This document shows, in pieces, positions 7,069 through 13,962 of a DNA stretch of 18,326 nt; the first letter of the stretch is position 1, and every line of letters starts with the position of its first letter. The stretch lies in NCBI GenBank assembly GCA_005877965.1, contig VBNP01000094.1:1-18326 (forward strand), written 5' to 3'. Made by a program: the position numbers and the translations under genes. The notes under the pieces are model-generated. The model was not told where the DNA came from, did no database searches, and worked only from the letters and a program-made list of their open reading frames with translations. The DNA comes from Gammaproteobacteria bacterium (lineage in GTDB: Bacteria > Pseudomonadota > Gammaproteobacteria > Steroidobacterales > Steroidobacteraceae).

Positions 7069-8238
7069 CTAAGCGCGGCGGGCCAGATCCGCGCAGAATC
7101 GCCGCAGCCGGCTGCAGGCGGCGTCGAGCGTCGCCTCCTCGGCGGCGAAGCACACGCGTACGCAGTGCTCGCTCGAGCGCCCGAACGCCGCGCCATCCAT
7201 CACCGAGACGCGTTGCGAGGCGTACAGGGCGCGCATGAATTCCTCACCCGAAAGCCCGGTGCCGCTCACATCGATCAGCATGAACATGCCGGCCTCGGGC
7301 GCCCACGCCTGCAACAGCGGAATGTCGCGGATACCTGAAGCGAAGCGCTGCTGGCGCGCCGCGCACAGCCCGCGGATGCGCTCCTCGGCTTCAGGTGCGA
7401 GCGTGAGCGCCGTGATCGCCGCCTCCTGGATGAAACCCGGCAGGCCGAACAGCATGCACATCGCCAGCTGTTCGGCATGGACTGCCAGTTCCCGGGGCCC
7501 CACCAGCCACCCCGCGCGCCAGCCGGTCATGGCGTGTGACTTCGACAGACTCCCGACGGTCACGACACGCTCGGGCAGGCGCGCCGCCAGACTCGGTACC
7601 CGTCCACCGGGCGCCAGGCCCGCATACACCTCGTCGGAGACGAGCCACAGATCGTGGCGGCGCGCCAGCTCCGCGATCACGGTCAGCTCCGCGTCGTTCA
7701 ACACCACACCGCTGGGATTGTTCGGGGTCGCCCAGAAGATCGCACGAGTGCGGGGCGTGATGAGCGAGGCCAGCGCGGCCAGATCCGGACGCCAGCCGGC
7801 CGCGGCGCGCACCCGCAGCAGACGCGCCCCCGACACCTCGATGGTGGCGGGGTAAGTCGGGTACAGCGGCTCGAAGGTCACGACCTCATCCCCGGGTCCC
7901 GCGAGGCACAGGGAAGCCACGAACAGCGCGTTCTGTGCGCCGGCAAGGTACACGACGTTGTCGGGCCCGACCGGCTGACCGCAGCGCGCCGCGTGCGCGC
8001 GGGCGATCGCCTGCCGCAGGCCCGGGCGCCCGGCGGCGGGCACGTAGTGCGTGTCGCCGCCGCGCAGCTGCCCGATGGCACGTTCGACGACCGGCGCGGG
8101 CGTGTCGAGATCCGGATCGCCGACGCTCAGCACGATCACGTCCTCGCCGCGCTCGCGCGCCGCCACCGCCTGGTAATGCGTGAGCCACGCATCGGCGCCA
8201 GCGCCGCTGATGCGGTTCACGAGTGCCGAGAATTTCAC
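7069..8238 (-). CDS. aruH: Arginine:pyruvate transaminase-like aminotransferase (fold type I, PLP)
   Basis: 389 residues from GTG 8238 (P. aeruginosa AruH is about the same length). It follows AruH closely from the first residues: FSALVNRISGAGADAW, then VLSVGDPDLDTPAPVV (36-51), GDTHYVPAAGRPGLRQ, LAGAQNALF (98-106) and ALF-to-NPSG. The PLP residues are Asn174 in NNPSG, Asp202-Glu-Val-Tyr, and Lys233 in SLSKSHAMTGWRAGW. The enzyme moves the alpha-amino group of L-arginine to pyruvate, giving 2-ketoarginine and alanine. The divergent neighbour, an AruI-like decarboxylase, takes the next step, which supports this assignment over a generic aromatic aminotransferase. An upstream in-frame ATG at 8268 would add 10 residues, but homology begins at VKFS. 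The frame is open much further upstream, where it only mirrors the decarboxylase gene. No Shine-Dalgarno sequence is evident at either start. Confidence 0.85.
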   Translation of the reverse strand: MKFSALVNRISGAGADAWLTHYQAVAARERGEDVIVLSVGDPDLDTPAPVVERAIGQLRGGDTHYVPAAGRPGLRQAIARAHAARCGQPVGPDNVVYLAGAQNALFVASLCLAGPGDEVVTFEPLYPTYPATIEVSGARLLRVRAAAGWRPDLAALASLITPRTRAIFWATPNNPSGVVLNDAELTVIAELARRHDLWLVSDEVYAGLAPGGRVPSLAARLPERVVTVGSLSKSHAMTGWRAGWLVGPRELAVHAEQLAMCMLFGLPGFIQEAAITALTLAPEAEERIRGLCAARQQRFASGIRDIPLLQAWAPEAGMFMLIDVSGTGLSGEEFMRALYASQRVSVMDGAAFGRSSEHCVRVCFAAEEATLDAACSRLRRFCADLARRA

Positions 8239-8277
8239 GTTCGTACTGTGCGTGTGCGGTGTTAACATTTCAAGCGC
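8239..8277. promoter_or_regulatory. Divergent intergenic region between the aruH-like and aruI-like genes
   Basis: Only 39 bases separate the preferred starts of the two divergent arginine genes. If the longer transaminase start (ATG 8268) is used, the gap is 9 bases. The stretch is less GC-rich than its surroundings and contains the palindrome GTTAAC at 8261-8266. Neither gene has a clear ribosome site, so transcripts may be short-leadered or leaderless, or the promoters may lie inside the opposing gene. No promoter boxes can be assigned. Confidence 0.35.
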
Positions 8278-9885
8278 ATGAGCGCGACTCCCTGGACCGT
8301 CGGACGCTACGTTGTCGAGACGCTCGCGGCCAACGACATCGACACCGTGTTCGGCATTCCCGGCGTGCACAACATCGAGTTGTACCGCGGCCTGGAATTC
8401 GCGCGCTTGCGCCACGTGCTGGTGCGCCACGAGCAGAACGCCGGCTTTGCCGCGGACGGCTACGCGCGGGTGAGCGGCTGCGCGGCGGCGGCGTTCGTGA
8501 TCTCCGGTCCCGGTGTGACCAACGTTCTTACCGCCGTCGCGCAGGCGTATTCGGATTCGGTGCCGCTGCTGGTCGTCGCGAGCAGCCCGGTGCGCGCCTC
8601 CCTCGGCAAGGGGTGGGGCGTGTTGCATGAGCTCGACGATCAGCGTGCCGTGGCTGCCGAGGTCGCGGGTCTCGCCCGCAGCGCCCGGGGCGCGCAGGAC
8701 GTGCGCGATCACCTGCGGGCGGCGTTCGCCACGCTGCACGCCGGGCGTGCGCGGCCAGCGTACCTCGAAATCCCGCTCGACCTGCTGGCGGAGCCCACCA
8801 CCCTGCGCCCGGAGCGCTTTGCGCGCAGCGCCGCCACGCCACTCCCCGCGCCGGCGGCGCTCGCGGCGGCGCAGGCGCTGCTCGCCGAAGCGCAGCGGCC
8901 GCTCATCATTGCCGGCGGTGGCGCGCGCCGCGCCGGCGGTGCGCTGCGCAAGCTGGTGGAGGCGGTCGACGGCTATCTCATCACCACCGTGGCCGGCAAG
9001 GGCGCGGTGGCGGAGAGCCACCCCGCCAGCCTCGGTGCGAGTCTGCCGTATGCCCCGACCCAGGAGCTGGTGGCAGCCGCCGATGTGGTGGTGGCGGCGG
9101 GCACCGAGTTGTCCGAAACCGACGTTTACACCACGACGCGCCTGGCGATGAGCGGCCGTCTGGTGCGTCTCGACATCGACGACCAGAAACTGTCTGATCA
9201 GTTTGCGGCCGACGTGCTCGTCAGGGGCGATGCGGGCGCGAGCCTCGAGATGCTGGCCGGTGCGAGCCGCGTGCGCTCGGGCTGGCGCACGGCGGCGGGC
9301 GCCGCCGCGGCCTATCGCGCGCGCATCGATGCACAGTTTGACCCCGAGGCGCGCGCGCGCCTCGCGGCCGTGCGCGCCTTGCGCGAGGTCGTTCCCAGCG
9401 ACGGCGTGCTGTTCACCGACATGACCCAGATCGCCTACCTGGGCAACTATGCGTTCGCCGCCGAGCGTCCCGGGCTGTGGTTTCACCCTTCAGGCTACGG
9501 TGCGCTCGGCTACGCGCTGCCCGCGGCCATCGGCGCCAAGATTGCGCAGCCGGCGCGGGCCGTGGTGGCGCTCGCCGGGGACTACGGCGTGCAGTTCACG
9601 CTGCAGGAGCTGATGACGGCGGTGGAGCTCGATCTCACCCTGCCGGTGGTCGTGTGGAACAACGGCTCCCTCGGGCAGATCCGCGACGACATGCGTGCTG
9701 CCGGTATCGCCCCGATCGGCGTGGTGGCGCGCAATCCGGACTTCGTCGCGCTCGCCGGCGCCTGCGGGGCCGCGGGCGTACGCGTGCACGAAGCAGCGGC
9801 TCTGGCCGAGGCGCTGCGCGCGGCCCTGGCGCGGCCGGGCCCGACGCTGCTGGAGGCCGTGGCCGGGGACTTCCACGCTCCGTGA
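8278..9885 (+). CDS. aruI: 2-ketoarginine (5-guanidino-2-oxopentanoate) decarboxylase-like ThDP enzyme
   Basis: 535 residues, full length for the acetolactate-synthase-like thiamine diphosphate family. The N-terminal pyrimidine-binding domain has VFGIPGVHNIELYRGL and the activating Glu52 in RHEQNAGFAADGYAR. The C-terminal diphosphate-binding domain carries GDYG at about 434-437 instead of the usual GDG, followed about 25 residues on by NN (VVVWNNGSLGQIRDDM). This HNIELYRGL / LGQIRDDM pattern is what I recall for 5-guanidino-2-oxopentanoate decarboxylases rather than true acetolactate synthases. It would decarboxylate 2-ketoarginine to 4-guanidinobutyraldehyde, the step after AruH in the arginine transaminase pathway. 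The divergent aruH-like gene is strong context. The later enzymes (aldehyde dehydrogenase, guanidinobutyrase) are not in the window. The start ATG 8278 has no clear ribosome site. Confidence 0.83.
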   Translation: MSATPWTVGRYVVETLAANDIDTVFGIPGVHNIELYRGLEFARLRHVLVRHEQNAGFAADGYARVSGCAAAAFVISGPGVTNVLTAVAQAYSDSVPLLVVASSPVRASLGKGWGVLHELDDQRAVAAEVAGLARSARGAQDVRDHLRAAFATLHAGRARPAYLEIPLDLLAEPTTLRPERFARSAATPLPAPAALAAAQALLAEAQRPLIIAGGGARRAGGALRKLVEAVDGYLITTVAGKGAVAESHPASLGASLPYAPTQELVAAADVVVAAGTELSETDVYTTTRLAMSGRLVRLDIDDQKLSDQFAADVLVRGDAGASLEMLAGASRVRSGWRTAAGAAAAYRARIDAQFDPEARARLAAVRALREVVPSDGVLFTDMTQIAYLGNYAFAAERPGLWFHPSGYGALGYALPAAIGAKIAQPARAVVALAGDYGVQFTLQELMTAVELDLTLPVVVWNNGSLGQIRDDMRAAGIAPIGVVARNPDFVALAGACGAAGVRVHEAAALAEALRAALARPGPTLLEAVAGDFHAP

Positions 9886-9894
9886 GCACTCCTT

Positions 9895-9915
9895 CCGGCG
9901 CCGCCGCTGCGCCGG
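9895..9915. repeat. Small inverted repeat between convergent aruI-like and TauE genes
   Basis: CCGGCG and CGCCGG arms of 6 bases flank a 9-base loop in the 42-base gap between the two convergent genes. It could act as a bidirectional stem-loop, but no T-rich run follows on either strand, so I do not call it a terminator. Confidence 0.25.
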
Positions 9916-9927
9916 TCATTGCGCTGC

Positions 9928-10803
9928 TCAAGCGACGGCCCTCCACGCGCGCCGCCCCGACACCAGCATCAGGGCCGCCGCGTACATGACCACGATCACC
10001 ACCAGCCAGCGCAGCCACCCGATGGGCAGCGATCTCACGATGAAGGCGGCGCACAGTACCCCCGGGATGCCGCCGAGCGTCAGCCCGAGCGCCGCGCCGG
10101 GATTGTAGCGGCGCGTGCGCACAAACCGCGCACCGCCCACGGGCATCAGCAGCGCGCACGAGCCCATCATGATCGGAAAGGCCGCCAAGGGGCTCATCCC
10201 GAGCAGGCTCACCAGGATGAGGCACGGTGCGTACAGGCCCACGCCCAGCATCATCAGCGCGCCGAGCAGACAGTTCACGCCCACGGCAAACGCCAGTGTG
10301 GGCCCGTGAAGCCCCAGGGCCTCGCCGCCGGCCGGCAGCCAGGCGAGATTCTTCGCCAGCATGAGCGCCGCCGCGACCAACAGTGCAACGCCCATGCCGA
10401 GCTGGATGAGTCGCCGGGGTGCACGCGCCACGATGCCCGCACCCAGCCAGGCGCCGACCACCGCCGCGACGATCATGGCGATCAGCGTCGTGAGGTCCAC
10501 CGTAACGATTGCCACGAAGACCAGTGCTTCGACCATGGTGGGCAGGGCATGGCCGACGTTCAGGGTCCCGGGGATGTCCTCGTCCGCCATGCGCCGCTGC
10601 ATCTTGAAGATGGCGGTCGTGGGCGCGAAGCATCCGATGCCCAGGGTGTCGAAGAAGTTGGTGCCGAAGCCGATCAGGACATCCGCGGGGCGTGGCCCGC
10701 GCATTCCACCCGCTGCCCGCTCGAGGGCAAACCAGCGCCACGCGTACCCGAGGGCTGCGACCAAGAACGCTGTCAGGAGTGCGTATCGGCCGTTGAGGTG
10801 CAA
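9928..10803 (-). CDS. TauE/SafE-family membrane permease
   Basis: 291 residues with about eight hydrophobic membrane segments in two halves, as in the TauE/SafE (DUF81) family. Family-like features are the glycine-rich loop VLIGFGTNFFDTLGIGCFAPTTAIFK early in the first half and the repeated half VGVNCLLGALMMLGVGLYAPCLILVSLLGMSPLAAFPIMMGSCALLMP in the second. The family moves sulfonates, sulfite and various organic anions across the inner membrane. The start is TTG 10803, 11 bases after the stop of the D-hydroxyproline dehydrogenase-like gene on the same strand. An in-frame ATG further in would lose part of the first membrane segment. Operon position suggests transport linked to hydroxyproline use, but this is inference and no substrate can be read. 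The family assignment is good; the exact start is uncertain. Confidence 0.8.
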   Translation of the reverse strand: MHLNGRYALLTAFLVAALGYAWRWFALERAAGGMRGPRPADVLIGFGTNFFDTLGIGCFAPTTAIFKMQRRMADEDIPGTLNVGHALPTMVEALVFVAIVTVDLTTLIAMIVAAVVGAWLGAGIVARAPRRLIQLGMGVALLVAAALMLAKNLAWLPAGGEALGLHGPTLAFAVGVNCLLGALMMLGVGLYAPCLILVSLLGMSPLAAFPIMMGSCALLMPVGGARFVRTRRYNPGAALGLTLGGIPGVLCAAFIVRSLPIGWLRWLVVIVVMYAAALMLVSGRRAWRAVA

Positions 10804-10814
10804 GGGCTGGTCGG

Positions 10815-12053
10815 TCAGTTGAAACGGCGAAGATCAAATGGAGTCACGTCGTGAGCGGGCTCGCGGCCCGAGACCAGGGCGACCACGAGGTCGGCCGTCA
10901 CCGGTGCGAGGGTTAATCCCAGGTGCTGGTGGCCGATGGCGTAGAAGAGCCTGGCGGCACCGGGCGCCCGGCCGATCCCCGGCAGGTAGTCCGGAAGCAC
11001 CGGACGCGGGCCGACCCAACTCGAGGTTGCGCCCTCGCAGCGGTAGCCGAGGCGCCTGAGGTCTGCGCGTAACCGGGCGGGCTTTCTCGGATCAGGCGCA
11101 GCCGCGAGGCGCGAGAACTCCATGTAGCCCGAGGCCCGCAGCCGCGAGGCCATCGGTGTGACCACGATGCTGCGGTCCATGTAGACGATCGGCGCATCGA
11201 CCAGCGGCGCGTGTCCCGGGAGTTCGACGTGATACCCGCTCACGGCCTCGAGCGGAACGCGCAATCCGAACGGGGCAAGGAGCGGTGCCGACCACGCTCC
11301 GGCGCAGACGATCACCGTGGCTGCCGTGAAGGCGCCGGTGTCGGTGAGGACTTCGATGTGCTCGCCTCGTAGCGCGAGTGAGCGCACGCGGGTGCGATGC
11401 AGAGTCGTGCCGCGCTCGACCGCTGCCCGCGCCAGGACCTCGCACACGGCGCGCGGGTCCAGTATGTGGCCGCTGTCGGGGAACTCGAGACCCGCAATGG
11501 TTTCACCGCCCGCGGCACTCGCCACGGCGCGCAGCAGCTCCGCAGCCACCGGGGCCGTGGGTATGCCGAGCTTCGTCATTCTGACCGCCTCGGCGCGCGC
11601 CCGCCCGCCGGCTGGCGCGCCCAGCCACAGCTGGTAGTGGCCGTTGCGGCGCAGGAGTGCCGGAGTGCCGACCTCGCGCAGCAGCCGCTCCCACGCTGCG
11701 CACGCCGGTCTGACCAGCGGCGCGAGATGCCGCGTGTTGGCGCGACGACGGAACGCCGCGGCGGCGAAAGGCCGGGCCCAGAGCGCGACGTGCGGGAGCC
11801 TGCGCCACGGAATGTCGAGGGAACCTCCGAACGCGAACAGCTCCCGCCAGAAGCCGAACAGCAGTGCCGGGGAAGGCAGGGGCTCGACCAGCTCCGCCGC
11901 AATGTGTCCCACGTTGCCGAAGCTCGCGCCGCCGACGCCCGGTTCCTCGGGATCGGCGAGCAGCACGCGCCGGCCCGCGCGCGCCAGACCGCAGGCGATG
12001 GCGCAGCCGATGATGCCGGCGCCGATCACCGCGACCCTGTCTTGCTCCCCCAT
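10815..12053 (-). CDS. FAD-dependent D-amino acid dehydrogenase, probable cis-4-hydroxy-D-proline dehydrogenase
   Basis: 412 residues of the DAO/DadA family. The FAD dinucleotide motif is at the N-terminus (VAVIGAGIIGCAIACGLA, GAGIIG at 11-16, acidic end after RRVLLAD). GGASFGNVGHI follows as in DadA-like dehydrogenases, and the C-terminal FAD contact is at YAIGHQHLGLTLAPVTADLV. In hydroxyproline catabolism such an enzyme (LhpB/HypO type) oxidises cis-4-hydroxy-D-proline to 1-pyrroline-4-hydroxy-2-carboxylate. Divergent genes encode the epimerase that makes its substrate and the deaminase that uses its product, which supports this role over a general DadA. ATG 12053 opens the frame, 60 bases from the divergent deaminase start. 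A TauE/SafE permease gene follows 11 bases after the stop. Confidence 0.85.
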   Translation of the reverse strand: MGEQDRVAVIGAGIIGCAIACGLARAGRRVLLADPEEPGVGGASFGNVGHIAAELVEPLPSPALLFGFWRELFAFGGSLDIPWRRLPHVALWARPFAAAAFRRRANTRHLAPLVRPACAAWERLLREVGTPALLRRNGHYQLWLGAPAGGRARAEAVRMTKLGIPTAPVAAELLRAVASAAGGETIAGLEFPDSGHILDPRAVCEVLARAAVERGTTLHRTRVRSLALRGEHIEVLTDTGAFTAATVIVCAGAWSAPLLAPFGLRVPLEAVSGYHVELPGHAPLVDAPIVYMDRSIVVTPMASRLRASGYMEFSRLAAAPDPRKPARLRADLRRLGYRCEGATSSWVGPRPVLPDYLPGIGRAPGAARLFYAIGHQHLGLTLAPVTADLVVALVSGREPAHDVTPFDLRRFN

Positions 12054-12113
12054 GCGCGGAGCGTATACGATCTACGATCTCACCTGCACCACCTGTCGCA
12101 GCGGAGCACCCGC
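12054..12113. promoter_or_regulatory. Divergent promoter region of the hydroxyproline genes, with CGTATACG palindrome and tandem TACGATC repeat
   Basis: The 60 bases between the divergent dehydrogenase and deaminase genes hold a perfect 8-base palindrome, CGTATACG (12062-12069). Overlapping it are two tandem copies of TACGATC (12066-12079). GntR/FadR-type regulators often bind short palindromes in such gaps, and one is encoded at the end of the rightward operon, so this is the most likely operator. GGAG at about 12103-12106 serves the TTG start of the deaminase. The binding role is inferred. Confidence 0.5.
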
Positions 12114-13019
12114 TTGACCACGCCCCTCACGTGCTCTTGGTCCGGAGTCTTCCCGGCGGCTACCACCCAGTTCGGCACCGATCTCGCGCTCGATCTGCAG
12201 GCGACCTGCACGGTGCTGTCGGCCCTGGTGCGCGATGGCGTTCACGGCCTGGTGCTGTTGGGCACCGTGGGGGAAAACAACTCTCTCACGGCAGAGGAGA
12301 AGCGCGCGGTCCTCAAGGCGGCCGTCGGCGCCGTTGGGGGCAAGGTGCCGCTCATCGCCGGCGTCTCGGAGCTGACCACAAACAGCGCCGTGGCCTACGC
12401 ACGCGATGCTGAGCGCATCGGCGTCAACGGCCTGATGGTGCTGCCGGCGATGGTCTACGTGCCGACGCACGCCGAGCTCGAGTATCACCTGCGCACCGTG
12501 GCGCAGGCCACCTCGCTCCCGGTCATGCTCTACAACAATCCGCCGGCCTACCGGGTCAACATCGAGATCGGCAGTCTCGAGCGCCTGGCGCAGCAGGCGA
12601 ACGTCGTGGCGCTCAAGGAGTCCTCACCCGACCCGCGGCGCTTCACCGACGTGCTCAACGCCCTGGGCGATCGCTACGTACTGTTCGCGGGGCTCGATGA
12701 TTTCGCCTTCGAGGGCCTGACACTCGGAGCGCGGGGCTGGGTCTCGGGGCTCACCAACGCCTTCCCCGTCGAGTCGCTGGCCCTCTATGAAGCCATCAGC
12801 AGCGGGCAGCTGGAGCGCGCCCGCAGGATCTATCGCTGGTTCATGCCGCTGCTGCACCTGGACTCCGAGCCCGACCTGGTACAGTCCATCAAGCTCGCCG
12901 AGGCCCTCATGGGACGGGGATGCGAGCGCGTGCGTCCCCCGCGGCTGCCGCTCGCCGGCGAGCGGCGCACCGCAGTGATGGAGCGGGTGGAACGCGCACG
13001 CGCGGCGCGCCCGGCGTGA
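12114..13019 (+). CDS. DHDPS/NAL-family lyase, probable 1-pyrroline-4-hydroxy-2-carboxylate deaminase
   Basis: 301 residues from TTG 12114, the family's usual length. Homology begins within the first dozen residues (WSGVFPAATTQF), no ATG is available there, and a GGAG lies 7 bases upstream, so TTG is the likely start. It is a class I aldolase-type barrel: GTVGEN (50-55) in place of the GTTGE motif, Tyr140 in VMLYNNPPAYRVN and the Schiff-base Lys168 in VALKESSPDPRR. In the hydroxyproline pathway the enzyme of this family (LhpC/HypD type) removes water and ammonia from 1-pyrroline-4-hydroxy-2-carboxylate to give 2-oxoglutarate semialdehyde. Neighbours encoding the epimerase and D-hydroxyproline dehydrogenase give this assignment its weight. 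The semialdehyde dehydrogenase is not in the window. Its stop lies 10 bases before the epimerase start. Confidence 0.85.
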   Translation: MTTPLTCSWSGVFPAATTQFGTDLALDLQATCTVLSALVRDGVHGLVLLGTVGENNSLTAEEKRAVLKAAVGAVGGKVPLIAGVSELTTNSAVAYARDAERIGVNGLMVLPAMVYVPTHAELEYHLRTVAQATSLPVMLYNNPPAYRVNIEIGSLERLAQQANVVALKESSPDPRRFTDVLNALGDRYVLFAGLDDFAFEGLTLGARGWVSGLTNAFPVESLALYEAISSGQLERARRIYRWFMPLLHLDSEPDLVQSIKLAEALMGRGCERVRPPRLPLAGERRTAVMERVERARAARPA

Positions 13020-13022
13020 GGG
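13018..13022 (+). promoter_or_regulatory. Ribosome binding site GAGGG that points to an ATC start for the epimerase
   Basis: GAGGG overlaps the stop codon of the upstream deaminase gene. Its 7-base spacing to ATC 13030 is ideal, and no ATG, GTG, TTG or CTG lies in frame between the last in-frame stop (12976-12978) and CTG 13081/GTG 13084. It therefore supports translation beginning at or near 13030 despite the non-standard codon. Confidence 0.5.
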
Positions 13023-13029
13023 TACGCTC

Positions 13030-13962
13030 ATCAAGGCGATCCAGGTCATCGACTCCCACACCGCCGGTGAGCCGACCCGGCTGGTGATCGACGGCGGTCC
13101 GGATCTGGGCGCCGGCCCTTTGGCGCAGCGCGTTGAGCGCTTTCGCCAACACTTCGATGCGTATCGGTCCGCCATAGTGAACGAGCCGCGCGGCTGCGAC
13201 ACGCTGGTTGGCGCCCTGCTGTGCAAGCCGCATCGTCCCGACTGCAACTGGGGTGTGATCTTCTTCAACAACGTGGGCTATCTCGGCATGTGTGGCCACG
13301 GCACGCTCGGCCTGATCGCATCCCTTGCCCACGCGGGCAGATGCGCAGCGGGGAGCTTCCGTATCGATACCCCCGTCGGGGCGGTGAATGCGCAGCTGCA
13401 TCCCGACGGCCGCATCGACGTCGAGAACGTCACCAGCTACCGCAAGGCGCGCCAGATCCCCATCGCGGTGGCGGGTGTTGGCAGCATCCGGGGCGATGTA
13501 GCCTGGGGCGGCAACTGGTTCTTTCTTGCCGACGGGCACGCCCTCGACATCGAACTGCAGAACCTCGAGGCGCTGACTGAGTTTGCCTGGCGCGTACGGC
13601 AGGCCGTCAATGCGCAGGGCTATCCTGAAGTGGATCACGTCGAGCTCTTTGCGCCCTCGACCCGCGCCGGCGTGCACAGCCGTAACTTCGTGCTCTGTCC
13701 GGGCAGAGCTTACGACCGCTCCCCGTGCGGCACGGGCACCAGCGCCAAGCTCGCATGTCTCGCCGCCGACGACGGGCTTCGGGAAGGCGAGCCGTGGATT
13801 CAGGAGAGTCTGATCGGCAGCACCTTCACTGCGCGCTACCGCTGGCACGCCCGCGACAAGGGCGAGATCACCCCCATCATCACCGGCACTGCGCACGTCA
13901 CGGGCGAAGCGCGGTTGCGACTCGATCCGGCCGACCCCTACTGCTGGGGCATTCGCGCGTGA
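13030..13962 (+). CDS. 4-hydroxyproline 2-epimerase (proline racemase family), apparent ATC start
   Basis: 310 residues if translated from ATC 13030, matching the roughly 314 of the P. aeruginosa enzyme. The conserved N-terminus IDSHTAGEPTR (7-17) precedes GTG 13084 and must be part of the protein. Aligned to the P. aeruginosa sequence as I recall it, ATC falls exactly on the initiator Met position. The catalytic pair is intact: Cys88 in GYLGMCGHGT and Cys233 in DRSPCGTGTSAKLA. Two cysteines mark a racemase/epimerase rather than the Thr-containing trans-3-hydroxyproline dehydratase. WGGNWFFL and VLCPGRAYDRSP are typical of 4-hydroxyproline epimerases. The enzyme converts trans-4-hydroxy-L-proline to cis-4-hydroxy-D-proline, the first step of the pathway. 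The gene follows the deaminase by 10 bases and overlaps the GntR start. If GTG 13084 were used, the conserved motif would be lost and the product probably inactive. Confidence 0.88.
   Translation: MKAIQVIDSHTAGEPTRLVIDGGPDLGAGPLAQRVERFRQHFDAYRSAIVNEPRGCDTLVGALLCKPHRPDCNWGVIFFNNVGYLGMCGHGTLGLIASLAHAGRCAAGSFRIDTPVGAVNAQLHPDGRIDVENVTSYRKARQIPIAVAGVGSIRGDVAWGGNWFFLADGHALDIELQNLEALTEFAWRVRQAVNAQGYPEVDHVELFAPSTRAGVHSRNFVLCPGRAYDRSPCGTGTSAKLACLAADDGLREGEPWIQESLIGSTFTARYRWHARDKGEITPIITGTAHVTGEARLRLDPADPYCWGIRA

Noticed and set aside
8239..9486. Upstream extension of the transaminase frame that would give an 805-residue protein.
   Set aside because: Homology to AruH starts at 8238. The extension is antisense to the decarboxylase and has no recognisable domain, so it is not a fusion.
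9895..9915. Stem-loop between the convergent decarboxylase and permease genes as a terminator.
   Set aside because: The stem is only 6 bases and no T-rich run follows on either strand.
11397..12113. Upstream extension of the deaminase frame across the divergent dehydrogenase gene.
   Set aside because: DHDPS-family homology begins just after TTG 12114 and the extension is antisense to a conserved flavoprotein gene.
12907..13896. A 329-codon leftward open frame opposite the hydroxyproline epimerase.
   Set aside because: It is antisense to the epimerase, which has both catalytic cysteines and family motifs. No ribosome site or domain supports it.
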